From NCBI GenBank assembly GCA_903911825.1, contig CAIWFB010000322.1, positions 1-32,749 on the forward strand: 32,749 nucleotides of DNA. Reading direction: 5' to 3'. Under the pieces are notes generated by a model. That model had not been told where the DNA came from, made no database searches, and saw only the letters and a list, made by a program, of their open reading frames with translations. Origin of the DNA: an uncultured Verrucomicrobia subdivision 3 bacterium. Its GTDB lineage: Bacteria > Verrucomicrobiota > Verrucomicrobiia > Limisphaerales > UBA11358. Below, one piece after another: positions 1 through 8,793 of the stretch; position 1 is the first letter of the stretch; each line of letters opens with the position of its first letter. Both the position numbers and the translations under genes were made by a program.

Positions 1-84
1 AGACCTGAAAATCCAGTTCCCTTTGCTCTGAAGGTGAGGCACTTTTCGAGCGCCACCCGCCGCACTTTTCAACCGCCGTTTACA
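1..84 (-). mobile_element. Putative terminus of an IS21-family-like insertion sequence (rest of element off the left edge)
   Basis: Minus strand reads TGTAAACGGCGGTTGAAAAGTGCGGCGGGTGGCGCTCGAAAAGTGCC..., a TGT start with two GAAAAGTGC repeats, resembling IS21-type ends. It abruptly interrupts the SIR2-like reading frame at 84/85. Transposase genes not in window. Confidence 0.5.
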
Positions 85-618
85 GTATGGTCTTGATTGA
101 TGACGTTCTAGCGCAGGCAGAGCACCTAAATCACCATGTAAATGAATTATTGGGATTTTACTGAGTTTTTCAGCGCATTCTTCAATAGATTTATCATATG
201 AATTTTGGAGCGACGTCAGTAAATAGTGCTCAAGTGACCGGTCATAATTAAACGTAAGAATACTGAGCTGATTTTTTTCAAAATCACAAAAATTAGTGCT
301 CAATTCGTTAAACAAATATTCATACCAACTTTTGCCATCGCGCCGAAACAAAGCGGTTTCCCTCTCGCAAACAATCAGCTCTGCAGCAATCAATGCCTTG
401 CCAACGTCCAAATATTCCGGGCGATGCTCCAAAAAGGAATCCACCGATTTTTTGCCGCTTTTTGACAGCGCCTCGGTGAAGCTTTTTAGCTTAGAGTTAT
501 CGATTTTGAGATGTTCAAAGATTTGACGGTTTGCTTCGTCATTTCCAATTTGATTCCAACCTAAAATCTTCTGGACTAGGTTATATCCAGTTGGGAAATT
601 GAAAAAGTAATTTCTGAA
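85..618 (-). pseudogene. SIR2-like domain protein remnant (possible anti-phage defence gene), interrupted 3' by IS-like end and lacking an obvious 5' start
   Basis: Own translation of the minus strand: FRNYFFNFPTGYNLVQKILGWNQIGNDEANRQIFEHLKIDNSKLKSFTEALSKSGKKSVDSFLEHRPEYLDVGKALIAAELIVCERETALFRRDGKSWYEYLFNELSTNFCDFEKNQLSILTFNYDRSLEHYLLTSLQNSYDKSIEECAEKLSKIPIIHLHGDLGALPALERHQSRPY. The TFNYDRSLE and IIHLHGDLG motifs are SIR2-like. In-frame TAA immediately upstream (619-621), no nearby ATG/GTG/TTG. Confidence 0.6.
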
Positions 619-886
619 TTACGGCATTTTTTTTGCCGGAGATAAATTTTAAGACCTTCGCGGCGGCGGGAAACTTCACTGCTAGGCAAAATTTTCAAAA
701 ATTGGTGCCTACCCTATTTGCTTAACGCAGCAAAACTTTTATTTAATTTAATCGTCAATTCGGGGTTTATTATTGCCGAGACGCTTCAAAAAATAAAACT
801 AATTAGTTTTTTCTAAGTATCTATAAATAAATTAGTTAGAAATAGTAATTACTTGACGAATTTTAACGATTCATTACGGTGGGATT

Positions 887-1111
887 ATGGAAATTACACA
901 CATCACCCCAACTAAAACCGTAGCAAATTCTGTGGACGCGTATTTCATTGAAGAGGCTGCTATCAGATTGCGTATGAGCGTAAAATCTGTGAGGCGGCAA
1001 ATCGAAAGGGGGCATTTGCGAAAATGTAAAGTGTTTGGCCGTGTATTAATTCCACGAAAAGACGTGGATACTTTTATTGAAAAGTTTTCTACGTATGCGT
1101 TCGCTCAGTGA
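887..1111 (+). CDS. Excisionase/AlpA-like helix-turn-helix DNA-binding protein
   Basis: 74 aa; YFIEEAAIRLRMSVKSVRRQIERGHLRKCKVFGRVLIPRKDVDTFIEK matches the HTH_17/excisionase pattern; adjacent to integrase. Confidence 0.75.
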   Translation: MEITHITPTKTVANSVDAYFIEEAAIRLRMSVKSVRRQIERGHLRKCKVFGRVLIPRKDVDTFIEKFSTYAFAQ

Positions 1112-2271
1112 GTGGTTTGCTCCGTTGGTTCATTTTTTGGTGCGGGGGCGGTTTCAGCAGGTGCCGCAACTGCAAAACTCACAAGCTTGGCCATGCCGGA
1201 AGAATGCTCTTCGCGCAGGTGACCATATACTTTCATCGCTAATGCCCCGCCGTCTTTGTGGCCAAGCCATTTGGCTACCGTCGGAATATCTACGCCAGTT
1301 TCGATGCAGCGCGTAGCGAAAAGGTGCCTGAGGTCGTGGTGTGTAAAGCGCGTTACATTCAGGTTTTTACAGGCCGTGTTTATGGCGCCCTGACATTCTG
1401 AAACCAGCATAACGGCATCACTAGGCTTGGCCTCGGGGCGTTCGCTGCGAAGCTTTTCTAGTAAAATCTTCATTTCGGGAATCATTGGCACGTAACGGAC
1501 TTCCCAGTTTTTTGTGCCGGTTTCGGGGTCGCCTTTCACGCGAATTTTCCCCTTTTCAAAATCACAATCTGCCCAGCTTATTTGTTTCGCTTCGCCTTTG
1601 CGGAATCCACCGTATGCCAAAAAGCGCATTAGATTGGCGCAGCTTTTAGTTCGCCCCACGCGGACTGACTCAACATAAGTGAGAAGTGCTTGAAATTCTG
1701 CTTGGCTTGGCAGTTCAAGCTGTTTTGCGCGAACGCGGTGCTTGCCAATGGACTTGGCGGGATTGTCATAACAAGCGCCAAACTCAATCCCAATCGCCAG
1801 AATCAGTTGCAGCGTGCCAACTGTATTGTTAAACGCTGTTGGGCTGGAATCTTTGCCAAATATTTTCGCCCATTCTTGGCAGTCATGTTTGCGGATTTTG
1901 CCTATGTCTGTCGTTTCGAGATTAGGCCAAGATTTGGTCAAAGCTTTTAGGCGCTCTAAGCGGTAGCTTTTTGAACGGGGTTTCAGGTCTTTGGAAGCCG
2001 CTAGGCGGGATTTAAAAGTTTCTGCTGCTTCGCCGAATGTCAATTTTCCAGCCGCCTTGCTATCCATTGACTCCGCCTTGCGATGCTCTTCGCGTAGGAA
2101 ATCGCCTAAACGCTGTTTTGCGACGCTCAGCTTGTCTGTTCTTAGGCATTTCACCTTAACCTTGCCTTTGATGCGGGGGCGAGCGTAGTATGTTCCCGTC
2201 GGGGCGTAGTAGTATAAGTTCGCTACCGATGACTTTTGCCACGTTTTTTGACCGTCTTGTTTCGTTTGCAT
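1105..2271 (-). CDS. Tyrosine-type site-specific recombinase/integrase (phage or genomic-island type)
   Basis: 388 aa; catalytic-domain motifs including YGGFRKGEAKQISWADCDF, THHDLRHLFATRCIETGVDIPTVAKWLGH, MKVYGHLREEH. Confidence 0.92.
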   Translation of the reverse strand: MQTKQDGQKTWQKSSVANLYYYAPTGTYYARPRIKGKVKVKCLRTDKLSVAKQRLGDFLREEHRKAESMDSKAAGKLTFGEAAETFKSRLAASKDLKPRSKSYRLERLKALTKSWPNLETTDIGKIRKHDCQEWAKIFGKDSSPTAFNNTVGTLQLILAIGIEFGACYDNPAKSIGKHRVRAKQLELPSQAEFQALLTYVESVRVGRTKSCANLMRFLAYGGFRKGEAKQISWADCDFEKGKIRVKGDPETGTKNWEVRYVPMIPEMKILLEKLRSERPEAKPSDAVMLVSECQGAINTACKNLNVTRFTHHDLRHLFATRCIETGVDIPTVAKWLGHKDGGALAMKVYGHLREEHSSGMAKLVSFAVAAPAETAPAPKNEPTEQTTH

Positions 2272-2276
2272 GAATA

Positions 2277-2302
2277 CAGGCTACAAAAGCAGGCTACAAA
2301 AG
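2277..2302 (+). repeat. Two tandem copies of 13-bp CAGGCTACAAAAG
   Basis: Direct reading: CAGGCTACAAAAG at 2277-2289 and 2290-2302, between integrase start and tRNA. Confidence 0.9.
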
Positions 2303-2352
2303 TCAAATTGGCTTTGGCAAAAACCACCAAAACCATAATAAAATCAACGGTT

Positions 2353-2442
2353 GGAAGGGTGGCTGAGTGGTTAAAGGCACCTGACTCGAAATCAGGAGTA
2401 GGGGTAACTCTATCGTGGGTTCGAATCCCACCCCTTCCGCCA
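2353..2442 (+). tRNA. tRNA-Ser (anticodon CGA), CCA encoded
   Basis: Acceptor GGAAGGG/CCCTTCC, anticodon arm CCTGA-CTCGAAA-TCAGG, long variable arm, T-arm GTGGGTTCGAATCCCAC, GCCA 3' end. Confidence 0.96.
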
Positions 2443-2536
2443 CCTCTCAAAGTTCATAATTTCTTTCCCTGCCTGGGAAATTAATTCTTCGATTAAAGTT
2501 CCCAGCGCAAGCGAGCTGACCTTGGTGACAATTATT

Positions 2537-3607
2537 TCAGTCGCGCAAAACGTGGCAGGTGTAACCGCCCGGATGTTTGATGAGATATTTCTGGTGATAG
2601 TCTTCCGCCGAATAAAACTTTGAGGCTTTCGTGATCTCGGTCGTGATGGGGCGGCTGAATTTACCAGACTTGTCCCACTGCGCTTTCACGCGTTCGGCAG
2701 TTTGTTTTTGCTCGTCGCTGGTGTAGAAAATCGCCGACCGATATTGCGTGCCAACGTCGTTGTGCTGACGATTCAACGTCGTGGGATCGTGCATGCGGAA
2801 AAAGTAGTCCAGCAGCTTTTCGTAAGTGAGCCGCGAGGAATCGAACACCACTTCAATGGACTCCGCGTGGCCGGTGGTGCCGGTGCAGACCAGTTCGTAA
2901 GCTGGATCGGGCAGCGTGCCGCCGGTATAACCCACGGTGGTTTTAGTGACGCCAGGAATCTGGCGGAGAATTTCCTCCATGCCCCAGAAGCAGCCCCCCG
3001 CGAGAATGGCGGTTTCCGGTTTGGAGGCTTTGATCACACCCGCCGCTACGAAGGGCGCGAGGTATTGGGCGTAACCCGCCGTTTCCATTTCGGTGACGGG
3101 AATGAATTTCAGCGCGGCAGAGTTGATGCAATAGCGCAAACCCTTTTCGCCGGGGCCGTCGTTGAACACATGGCCGAGATGCGAGTCGGCCATTTTGGAA
3201 CGCACTTCGGTGCGGGGCAGGCCCAAGGTGGAATCAGTCTTTTCAACAATTTCAGTGTTCTTAACCGGTTGCGAAAAACTCGGCCAGCCGGTGCCAGAAT
3301 CAAACTTATCGAGCGAGCTGAACAGCGGTTCTCCGGAGACGACATCCACATAAATTCCGGGCGCGTGATTGTCCCAGTAAGCGTTGCGAAACGGCGGTTC
3401 CGTGCCACACGATTGGGTGACGGCGAATTGTTCGGCGGAGAGCTTTTTCTTCAACTCAGTGGTCTCAGGTTTCTTAAAATCTTTCATGGTTTCAGGTTGG
3501 TAGGTGACAAGGTTGGTCGGTTGCGCATTACTTTGGCGGCTCAAGGCGATGAGGCCTGCCACTACTATCACTGCGGCGGCGATGCCGGCAATTTTTATTG
3601 AGTGCAT
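2537..3607 (-). CDS. msrBA: Bifunctional peptide methionine sulfoxide reductase (MsrB-MsrA fusion) with N-terminal signal/anchor
   Basis: MsrB part ([45 protein letters not shown]) followed by MsrA ([27 protein letters not shown]); hydrophobic N-terminus. Confidence 0.93.
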   Translation of the reverse strand: MHSIKIAGIAAAVIVVAGLIALSRQSNAQPTNLVTYQPETMKDFKKPETTELKKKLSAEQFAVTQSCGTEPPFRNAYWDNHAPGIYVDVVSGEPLFSSLDKFDSGTGWPSFSQPVKNTEIVEKTDSTLGLPRTEVRSKMADSHLGHVFNDGPGEKGLRYCINSAALKFIPVTEMETAGYAQYLAPFVAAGVIKASKPETAILAGGCFWGMEEILRQIPGVTKTTVGYTGGTLPDPAYELVCTGTTGHAESIEVVFDSSRLTYEKLLDYFFRMHDPTTLNRQHNDVGTQYRSAIFYTSDEQKQTAERVKAQWDKSGKFSRPITTEITKASKFYSAEDYHQKYLIKHPGGYTCHVLRD

Positions 3608-4086
3608 ATTTTTAGGCTGGGTTAAGTTTCGTTCGTGGCGACCGTCGATAATTTCTTTTCATTGCCACTGAGGTAAGTCGCTCTGGACGACGAAAACTTA
3701 CAGTCAAAGTGAATGGATAATTCACGCGCTTAAACTAGCACGGAATGCTGCCCAAGGTTGGTTTTTCTGCAAGAAATTGCCAATTTTTTTCAGAGACGGT
3801 AAAGCCGATGGCGCTCCCAAGTTGCCGCCGCCCGGTTGGTTTCACGGCGTAACGCGCATTACAGCATTGGGAAAACTGACGCTACAGGTTTTCTTGGGGT
3901 TTGGCATCAGCTTTTCCAGCCCGAATATTTTTTCAACTAAATTGGTTAACGGTGAAACCAAATGGCTTGCCTGTCCGTCTCGTGATAAACTAAATAACCC
4001 AGCAAAATAATGGCTAAACCAAAATGGCGAATATCCCGAATGAGTGATGGCGAAATTATTTCTGTGCGTCAGACTGCGATTTATCT

Positions 4087-7000
4087 ATGCAAGCGAGCTT
4101 AAAGCGCAGCGCACCCAAAATAGCCGTCGCTATTTTATTGATTCCGGTGCTGGCTGCTTTCGGTCAGCCGCTGGGAAATGCCATCAGCTATAATCGGGAC
4201 ATCCGCCCCATTCTTTCCGAAAATTGTTTCGCCTGCCACGGCACGGATTCGGCGGCGCGGAAAGCGGGATTGCGGCTGGATACAGTTGAAGGCGCGACGA
4301 ACCGACTGGAGAGCGGGGTCACGGCGATTGTCCCTAGTCACCCTGAGCAGAGTGAACTGGTGCGGCGCATTCTTGCGACGGACGATGACCAGATGCCGCC
4401 CGCAAAAATCAATAAAGTGCTGCAGCCGGCGCAGCAAGGCCTGTTGAAAAAATGGATCGCGGCCGGGGCAAAATACGAGCCGCATTGGTCGTTCATTCCG
4501 CCGGTGAAAGCGCCGTTGCCTTCAGTGAAAAATCCCAAGTGGGTGGCGAACCCGATTGATAATTTTATTCTCGCCCGCTTGGAGCAGGAAAAATTGAAGC
4601 CCAATCCCGTGGCGGATAAGCGCACCTTGATCCGCCGAGTCTCCTTGGATTTAACGGGTCTGCCGCCCAAGCCGGAAGCGGTGGCGGCGTTCGTGGCGGA
4701 TTCGTCGCCCGAGGCTTACGAAAAATTGGTGGATCGGTTGCTGGCCTCGCCGGCGTGGGGAGAGCACCGCGCCCGTTACTGGCTCGACGCGGCGCGTTAT
4801 GGGGATACCCACGGAATCCACTTCGATAATTATCGTGAGATGTGGACGTATCGTGAATGGGTGATCAAGGCTTTCAACGCCAATATGCCCTTCGATCAGT
4901 TCACCCTCGAAAATCTCGCGGGAGATTTGTTGCCTAACGCCACGCGTGACCAACAGATCGGCAGCGGCTTCAACCGCTGTAACACCACGAGCAATGAAGG
5001 CGGTTCGATTGATGAAGAAGTGTTGGTCTCCTACGCTCGGGATCGCACCGAGACGACGGCGCAAACGTGGCTGGGTTTGACGGTTGGCTGTGCCGTATGC
5101 CATGACCACAAATATGACCCGATTTCGCAGAAAGATTTTTATGCCTTGTCCGCTTTTTTCAATAACACCACGCAGAAAGCACTGGACGGTAATATCAAAG
5201 CCACGCCGCCGGTCCTGATGATTCCCAAGCCGGAAGATGATGGGCGTTGGCACAAGCTTGCAGATGAAATTCCGGCGGCCGAAAAAAATGTTTTGGCTCG
5301 CAAAGCGGCCGCGCATGGCGATTTCACGAACTGGTTGGTCCAGCCGTATCGCGCGGGCATTTCCCGCCAGCCCACGACGGAAAAATTGGTTTTTACCGCC
5401 CCGCTCGATGAAGGCACGGGCGCTGAAATTAATTTTACGTTGGCGGGCAGTAATCAGGTGGTTGCGCTGGGGGCGAACACGAATTGGCAAGCCGGTGCGA
5501 TTGCAGAAAAAGCTTATACCAGCAGCGGCACCACCGCGCCGCTGTTCGCCGATGCAGGCGATTTTGAGCGGACGAACGCTTTCAGCTACGCGGCTTGGGT
5601 GCGGGTCAGTGAGGATAAAGACGGGGCGCTATTTGCCCGGATGGCGGATCAAGCCAGCCAGTATCGTGGTTGGGACTTTTTTTTGGAAGGCGGCAAACCC
5701 GCCGTGCATCTCATCCATGAATGGCCCCAGAATGCGCTCAAGATCTCCGGCCGGAAGGAACTGCCTAAAAACCGCTGGAACCACGTTTGTGTGACTTACA
5801 ATGGTTCCTCGAAAGCCAAAGGATTGAAGATTTATGTGAACGGCGAGTTACAGGAAAAGGAAGTGCCAAACGATACGCTTAAAGACTCCATTCGCACCCC
5901 CGCGCCCTTCAAATTAGGTCAACGCGATACTGGTTCGGCGGTAACCAATGCCGGGTTGCAGGCGGTGAACATTTTCGCTCGCGAACTCAAGCCTGGCGAA
6001 ATCGCCGAGCTGATGAACTTGCCGCGCTTGCAATGGCTGGCGCTTCAGCCGCAACCCACGCCGGGCGAGCGGGACGAATTATTTTTGCTTTGGCTCGAAA
6101 AAGCTGACGCGGTTTATCGTGGCTTGATCGCGGCGCGCGATGGCTTGAAAAAAGAGGAGGCTGATATTCGGCTACGCAGCACGGTGGCGTATGTGATGAA
6201 TGAACGCACGAATGCACCTGAAGCCTATGTGCTATTCCGGGGTGCTTACGATCAACGCCGTGAGCGTGTGACGCCCAACACCCCGAGCGCGTTGCCACCG
6301 TTGGCGGCGGATGCGCCGCATAATCGGCTCGGTTTTGCGCAATGGTTGTTGCGGCCGGAAAATACGCTCACGGCGCGGGTGACAGTGAATCGTTACTGGC
6401 AGGAACTGTTTGGCACGGGCATCGTGAAGACGGCGGGTGACTTTGGGGTCGCGGGCGAACAACCGTCGCACCAGCAATTGTTGGATTGGCTGGCGGTGGA
6501 TTTTCGCGAGCATCATTGGGATGTGAAACGGATCTTCAAATTGATGGTCATGTCCACCGCGTATCGGCAATCGGCAGTGACCTCGCCAGAAAAAATTGAA
6601 AAGGATCCCGAGAACCGCTTGCTCGCGCGCGGCCCGCGTTTCCGCATGGACGCCGAGATGATTCGCGATTGCGCCCTGGCGGCGAGCGGTTTGCTAGTCG
6701 AAAAAATCGGCGGCCCGAGTGTGCGCCCTTACCAACCTTCCGGAATCTGGGATGTGGTGGGTATGCCCGGCGGTGACACGCGGAATTATAAGCAGGATAT
6801 GGGCGAGAGTCTTTATCGCCGGAGCCTCTATACGTTTTGGAAACGGCAGGCCGCGCCGGCTTCGATGGAGATTTTTAATGCTCCCTCGCGTGAAACGTGC
6901 ACGGTGCGTCGAGATCGCACGGACACGCCTTTGCAAGCGCTCGTGGTGCTGAATGATCCGCAATTCGTCGAAGCGGGTCGGCAATTGGCGCAAGCGAGTC

Positions 7001-7257
7001 TCCAAAGCCAAACTGACCGACTAGATTTTATGGCGGAGCGATTATTGGCGCGGCGGTTAACGGCGAAGGAGAAAAAAATTATCGCGGCGAATGCTAGTGA
7101 TTTGTTGGCGCACTACCAACAGGCACCGAAGGAAGCGGAGAAACTACTGGCAGTTGGTGACTCCAAGCCGGACCCAAAACTGGATGTGCCCACGCTCGCG
7201 GCTTACACAATGGTGGCGAACGAATTGATGAACCTCGACGAAACGCTGAACAAGTGA
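4087..7257 (+). CDS. Planctomycete-type cytochrome c domain protein: PSCyt1-PSCyt2(DUF1549)-LamG-PSD1(DUF1553)
   Basis: ENCFACHGTD and GCAVCHDHKYDP heme motifs; LamG-like region approx aa 420-650; C-terminal PSD1 pattern (FAQWLLRPENTLTARVTVNRYWQELFGTGIV). Confidence 0.9.
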   Translation: MQASLKRSAPKIAVAILLIPVLAAFGQPLGNAISYNRDIRPILSENCFACHGTDSAARKAGLRLDTVEGATNRLESGVTAIVPSHPEQSELVRRILATDDDQMPPAKINKVLQPAQQGLLKKWIAAGAKYEPHWSFIPPVKAPLPSVKNPKWVANPIDNFILARLEQEKLKPNPVADKRTLIRRVSLDLTGLPPKPEAVAAFVADSSPEAYEKLVDRLLASPAWGEHRARYWLDAARYGDTHGIHFDNYREMWTYREWVIKAFNANMPFDQFTLENLAGDLLPNATRDQQIGSGFNRCNTTSNEGGSIDEEVLVSYARDRTETTAQTWLGLTVGCAVCHDHKYDPISQKDFYALSAFFNNTTQKALDGNIKATPPVLMIPKPEDDGRWHKLADEIPAAEKNVLARKAAAHGDFTNWLVQPYRAGISRQPTTEKLVFTAPLDEGTGAEINFTLAGSNQVVALGANTNWQAGAIAEKAYTSSGTTAPLFADAGDFERTNAFSYAAWVRVSEDKDGALFARMADQASQYRGWDFFLEGGKPAVHLIHEWPQNALKISGRKELPKNRWNHVCVTYNGSSKAKGLKIYVNGELQEKEVPNDTLKDSIRTPAPFKLGQRDTGSAVTNAGLQAVNIFARELKPGEIAELMNLPRLQWLALQPQPTPGERDELFLLWLEKADAVYRGLIAARDGLKKEEADIRLRSTVAYVMNERTNAPEAYVLFRGAYDQRRERVTPNTPSALPPLAADAPHNRLGFAQWLLRPENTLTARVTVNRYWQELFGTGIVKTAGDFGVAGEQPSHQQLLDWLAVDFREHHWDVKRIFKLMVMSTAYRQSAVTSPEKIEKDPENRLLARGPRFRMDAEMIRDCALAASGLLVEKIGGPSVRPYQPSGIWDVVGMPGGDTRNYKQDMGESLYRRSLYTFWKRQAAPASMEIFNAPSRETCTVRRDRTDTPLQALVVLNDPQFVEAGRQLAQASLQSQTDRLDFMAERLLARRLTAKEKKIIAANASDLLAHYQQAPKEAEKLLAVGDSKPDPKLDVPTLAAYTMVANELMNLDETLNK

Positions 7258-7260
7258 CCT

Positions 7261-8766
7261 ATGAGTTTACCCTCTGAATTTAAGCCGCATCCACTCCTGC
7301 AGGATTACGTCCGCTACGAGACCCGCCGCCAGTTTTTTAAACGTGGCGCCAGCTTGCTGGGCACCGCTGCGTTGGCTTCGCTCGCGCCGAATCTACTGTT
7401 TGCGGATGACAAAAAAACGGCGGCGGCGGGCGACGCCAAGAAAATGCTCGCGGCCATCGGGCCACATTTCCCGCCGAAGGCGAAGCGCGTGATTTATCTG
7501 CACATGGTCGGCGGGCCGTCGCAGATGGATTTGTTCGATTACAAGCCGAAGCTCGGTGAGATGTTCGACAAGGATTTGCCCGACTCCATCCGCATGGGGC
7601 AGCGTATCACGACGATGACGAGCAATCAGAAGCGTCTACCCATCGCGCCGTCGAAATACAAATTTGCGCAATACGGCAAGAATGGCATGTGGGTGAGCGA
7701 GCTCCTGCCTTGGACGGCGAAAATGGTGGATGATTTGTGCTTCATTCGCTCGATGAATACCGACGCGATCAATCATGAGCCCGCGATCACATTCATGCAA
7801 ACCGGGAATCAAATCACCGGCAAACCGTGTCTTGGTTCATGGGTTTCTTACGGGCTCGGGACGATGAATGAAAATTTGCCAACCTTCGTCGTGTTGGTCG
7901 CCAAATCCTCGAACACCGAGCAATTGCAGGCCATCGGCGCCCGCCTATGGTCGGCGGGATATTTGCCGGGCGAACACGCCGGGGTTTCACTACGCACGGC
8001 GGGCGACCCGATTCTGTTCATTAATAATCCAGCGGGCGTGGACGAAAAAGTCCGGCGCAAGACGCTTGATGGATTGAAGGCTTTGAACGAAATAAATTTT
8101 CGCACTCTGGGTGATCCCGAGACGCACACCCGCTTGCAGCAATATGAACTGGCGTTTCGGATGCAGTCAAGCGTGCCCGAGTTGGCGGATGTTTCCGGCG
8201 AAACGGCTGCGACTTACGCACTCTACGGCGACGAAGCAAAGCAGCCCGGCACCTTTGCAAATACGGCGCTCCTAGCGCGCCGGCTCGTGGAACGCGGCGT
8301 GCGTTTCGTGCAGATTTACCACAACAACTGGGACACGCACTCCAACGTGAATGGCCGCTTGCCGTCGCAATGTAAAGACGTGGATCAGGCTTGCTATGGG
8401 TTGATTCAAGATTTGAAACAGCGCGGGATGTTGGAAGACACGCTCGTGGTTTGGGGTGGCGAATTCGGCCGCACCATTTATTCGCAAGGCCAGCTCACCA
8501 AAGATAATTACGGTCGCGATCATCATCCGCGCTGCTACACCATGTGGATGGCGGGAGGCGGTGCAAAGCCGGGCGTGGTGCATGGCGAGACGGATGATTT
8601 TTCCTACAACATCATCAAGGACCCCGTGCACGTTCACGATTTTCATGCGACCACCTTGAAGTTGCTGGGGTTTGACCACCTCAGATTTTCCTATCGCTTC
8701 CAAGGTCTCGACCAGCGGCTTACTGGCGTCGTGCCAGCCAATGTAATTGATAGTCTGATCGCTTGA
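7261..8766 (+). CDS. DUF1501 family protein with twin-arginine-like signal
   Basis: N-term TRRQFFKRGASLLGTAALASLAPNLLFA; DUF1501 motifs (HMVGGPSQMDLFDYKP, GGEFGRT, GRDHHPRCYTMWMAGGG). Directly follows PSCyt/PSD1 gene. Confidence 0.92.
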   Translation: MSLPSEFKPHPLLQDYVRYETRRQFFKRGASLLGTAALASLAPNLLFADDKKTAAAGDAKKMLAAIGPHFPPKAKRVIYLHMVGGPSQMDLFDYKPKLGEMFDKDLPDSIRMGQRITTMTSNQKRLPIAPSKYKFAQYGKNGMWVSELLPWTAKMVDDLCFIRSMNTDAINHEPAITFMQTGNQITGKPCLGSWVSYGLGTMNENLPTFVVLVAKSSNTEQLQAIGARLWSAGYLPGEHAGVSLRTAGDPILFINNPAGVDEKVRRKTLDGLKALNEINFRTLGDPETHTRLQQYELAFRMQSSVPELADVSGETAATYALYGDEAKQPGTFANTALLARRLVERGVRFVQIYHNNWDTHSNVNGRLPSQCKDVDQACYGLIQDLKQRGMLEDTLVVWGGEFGRTIYSQGQLTKDNYGRDHHPRCYTMWMAGGGAKPGVVHGETDDFSYNIIKDPVHVHDFHATTLKLLGFDHLRFSYRFQGLDQRLTGVVPANVIDSLIA

Positions 8767-8793
8767 TTCTGTCCGTAGCAGAAACAAATTGCG

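Noticed and set aside
296-526. 76-aa + strand ORF
   Set aside because: Antisense to the SIR2-like frame, no recognisable domain.
2702-3601. 299-aa + strand ORF opposite msrBA
   Set aside because: Antisense shadow ORF of a clearly recognised gene; same logic applied to 4651-5490(-), 15386-16270(-), 21845-22702(-), 8272-8829(-) and similar.
3777-4010. 77-aa ORF in the msrBA-PSCyt intergenic region
   Set aside because: No motif and low-complexity composition; not supportable.
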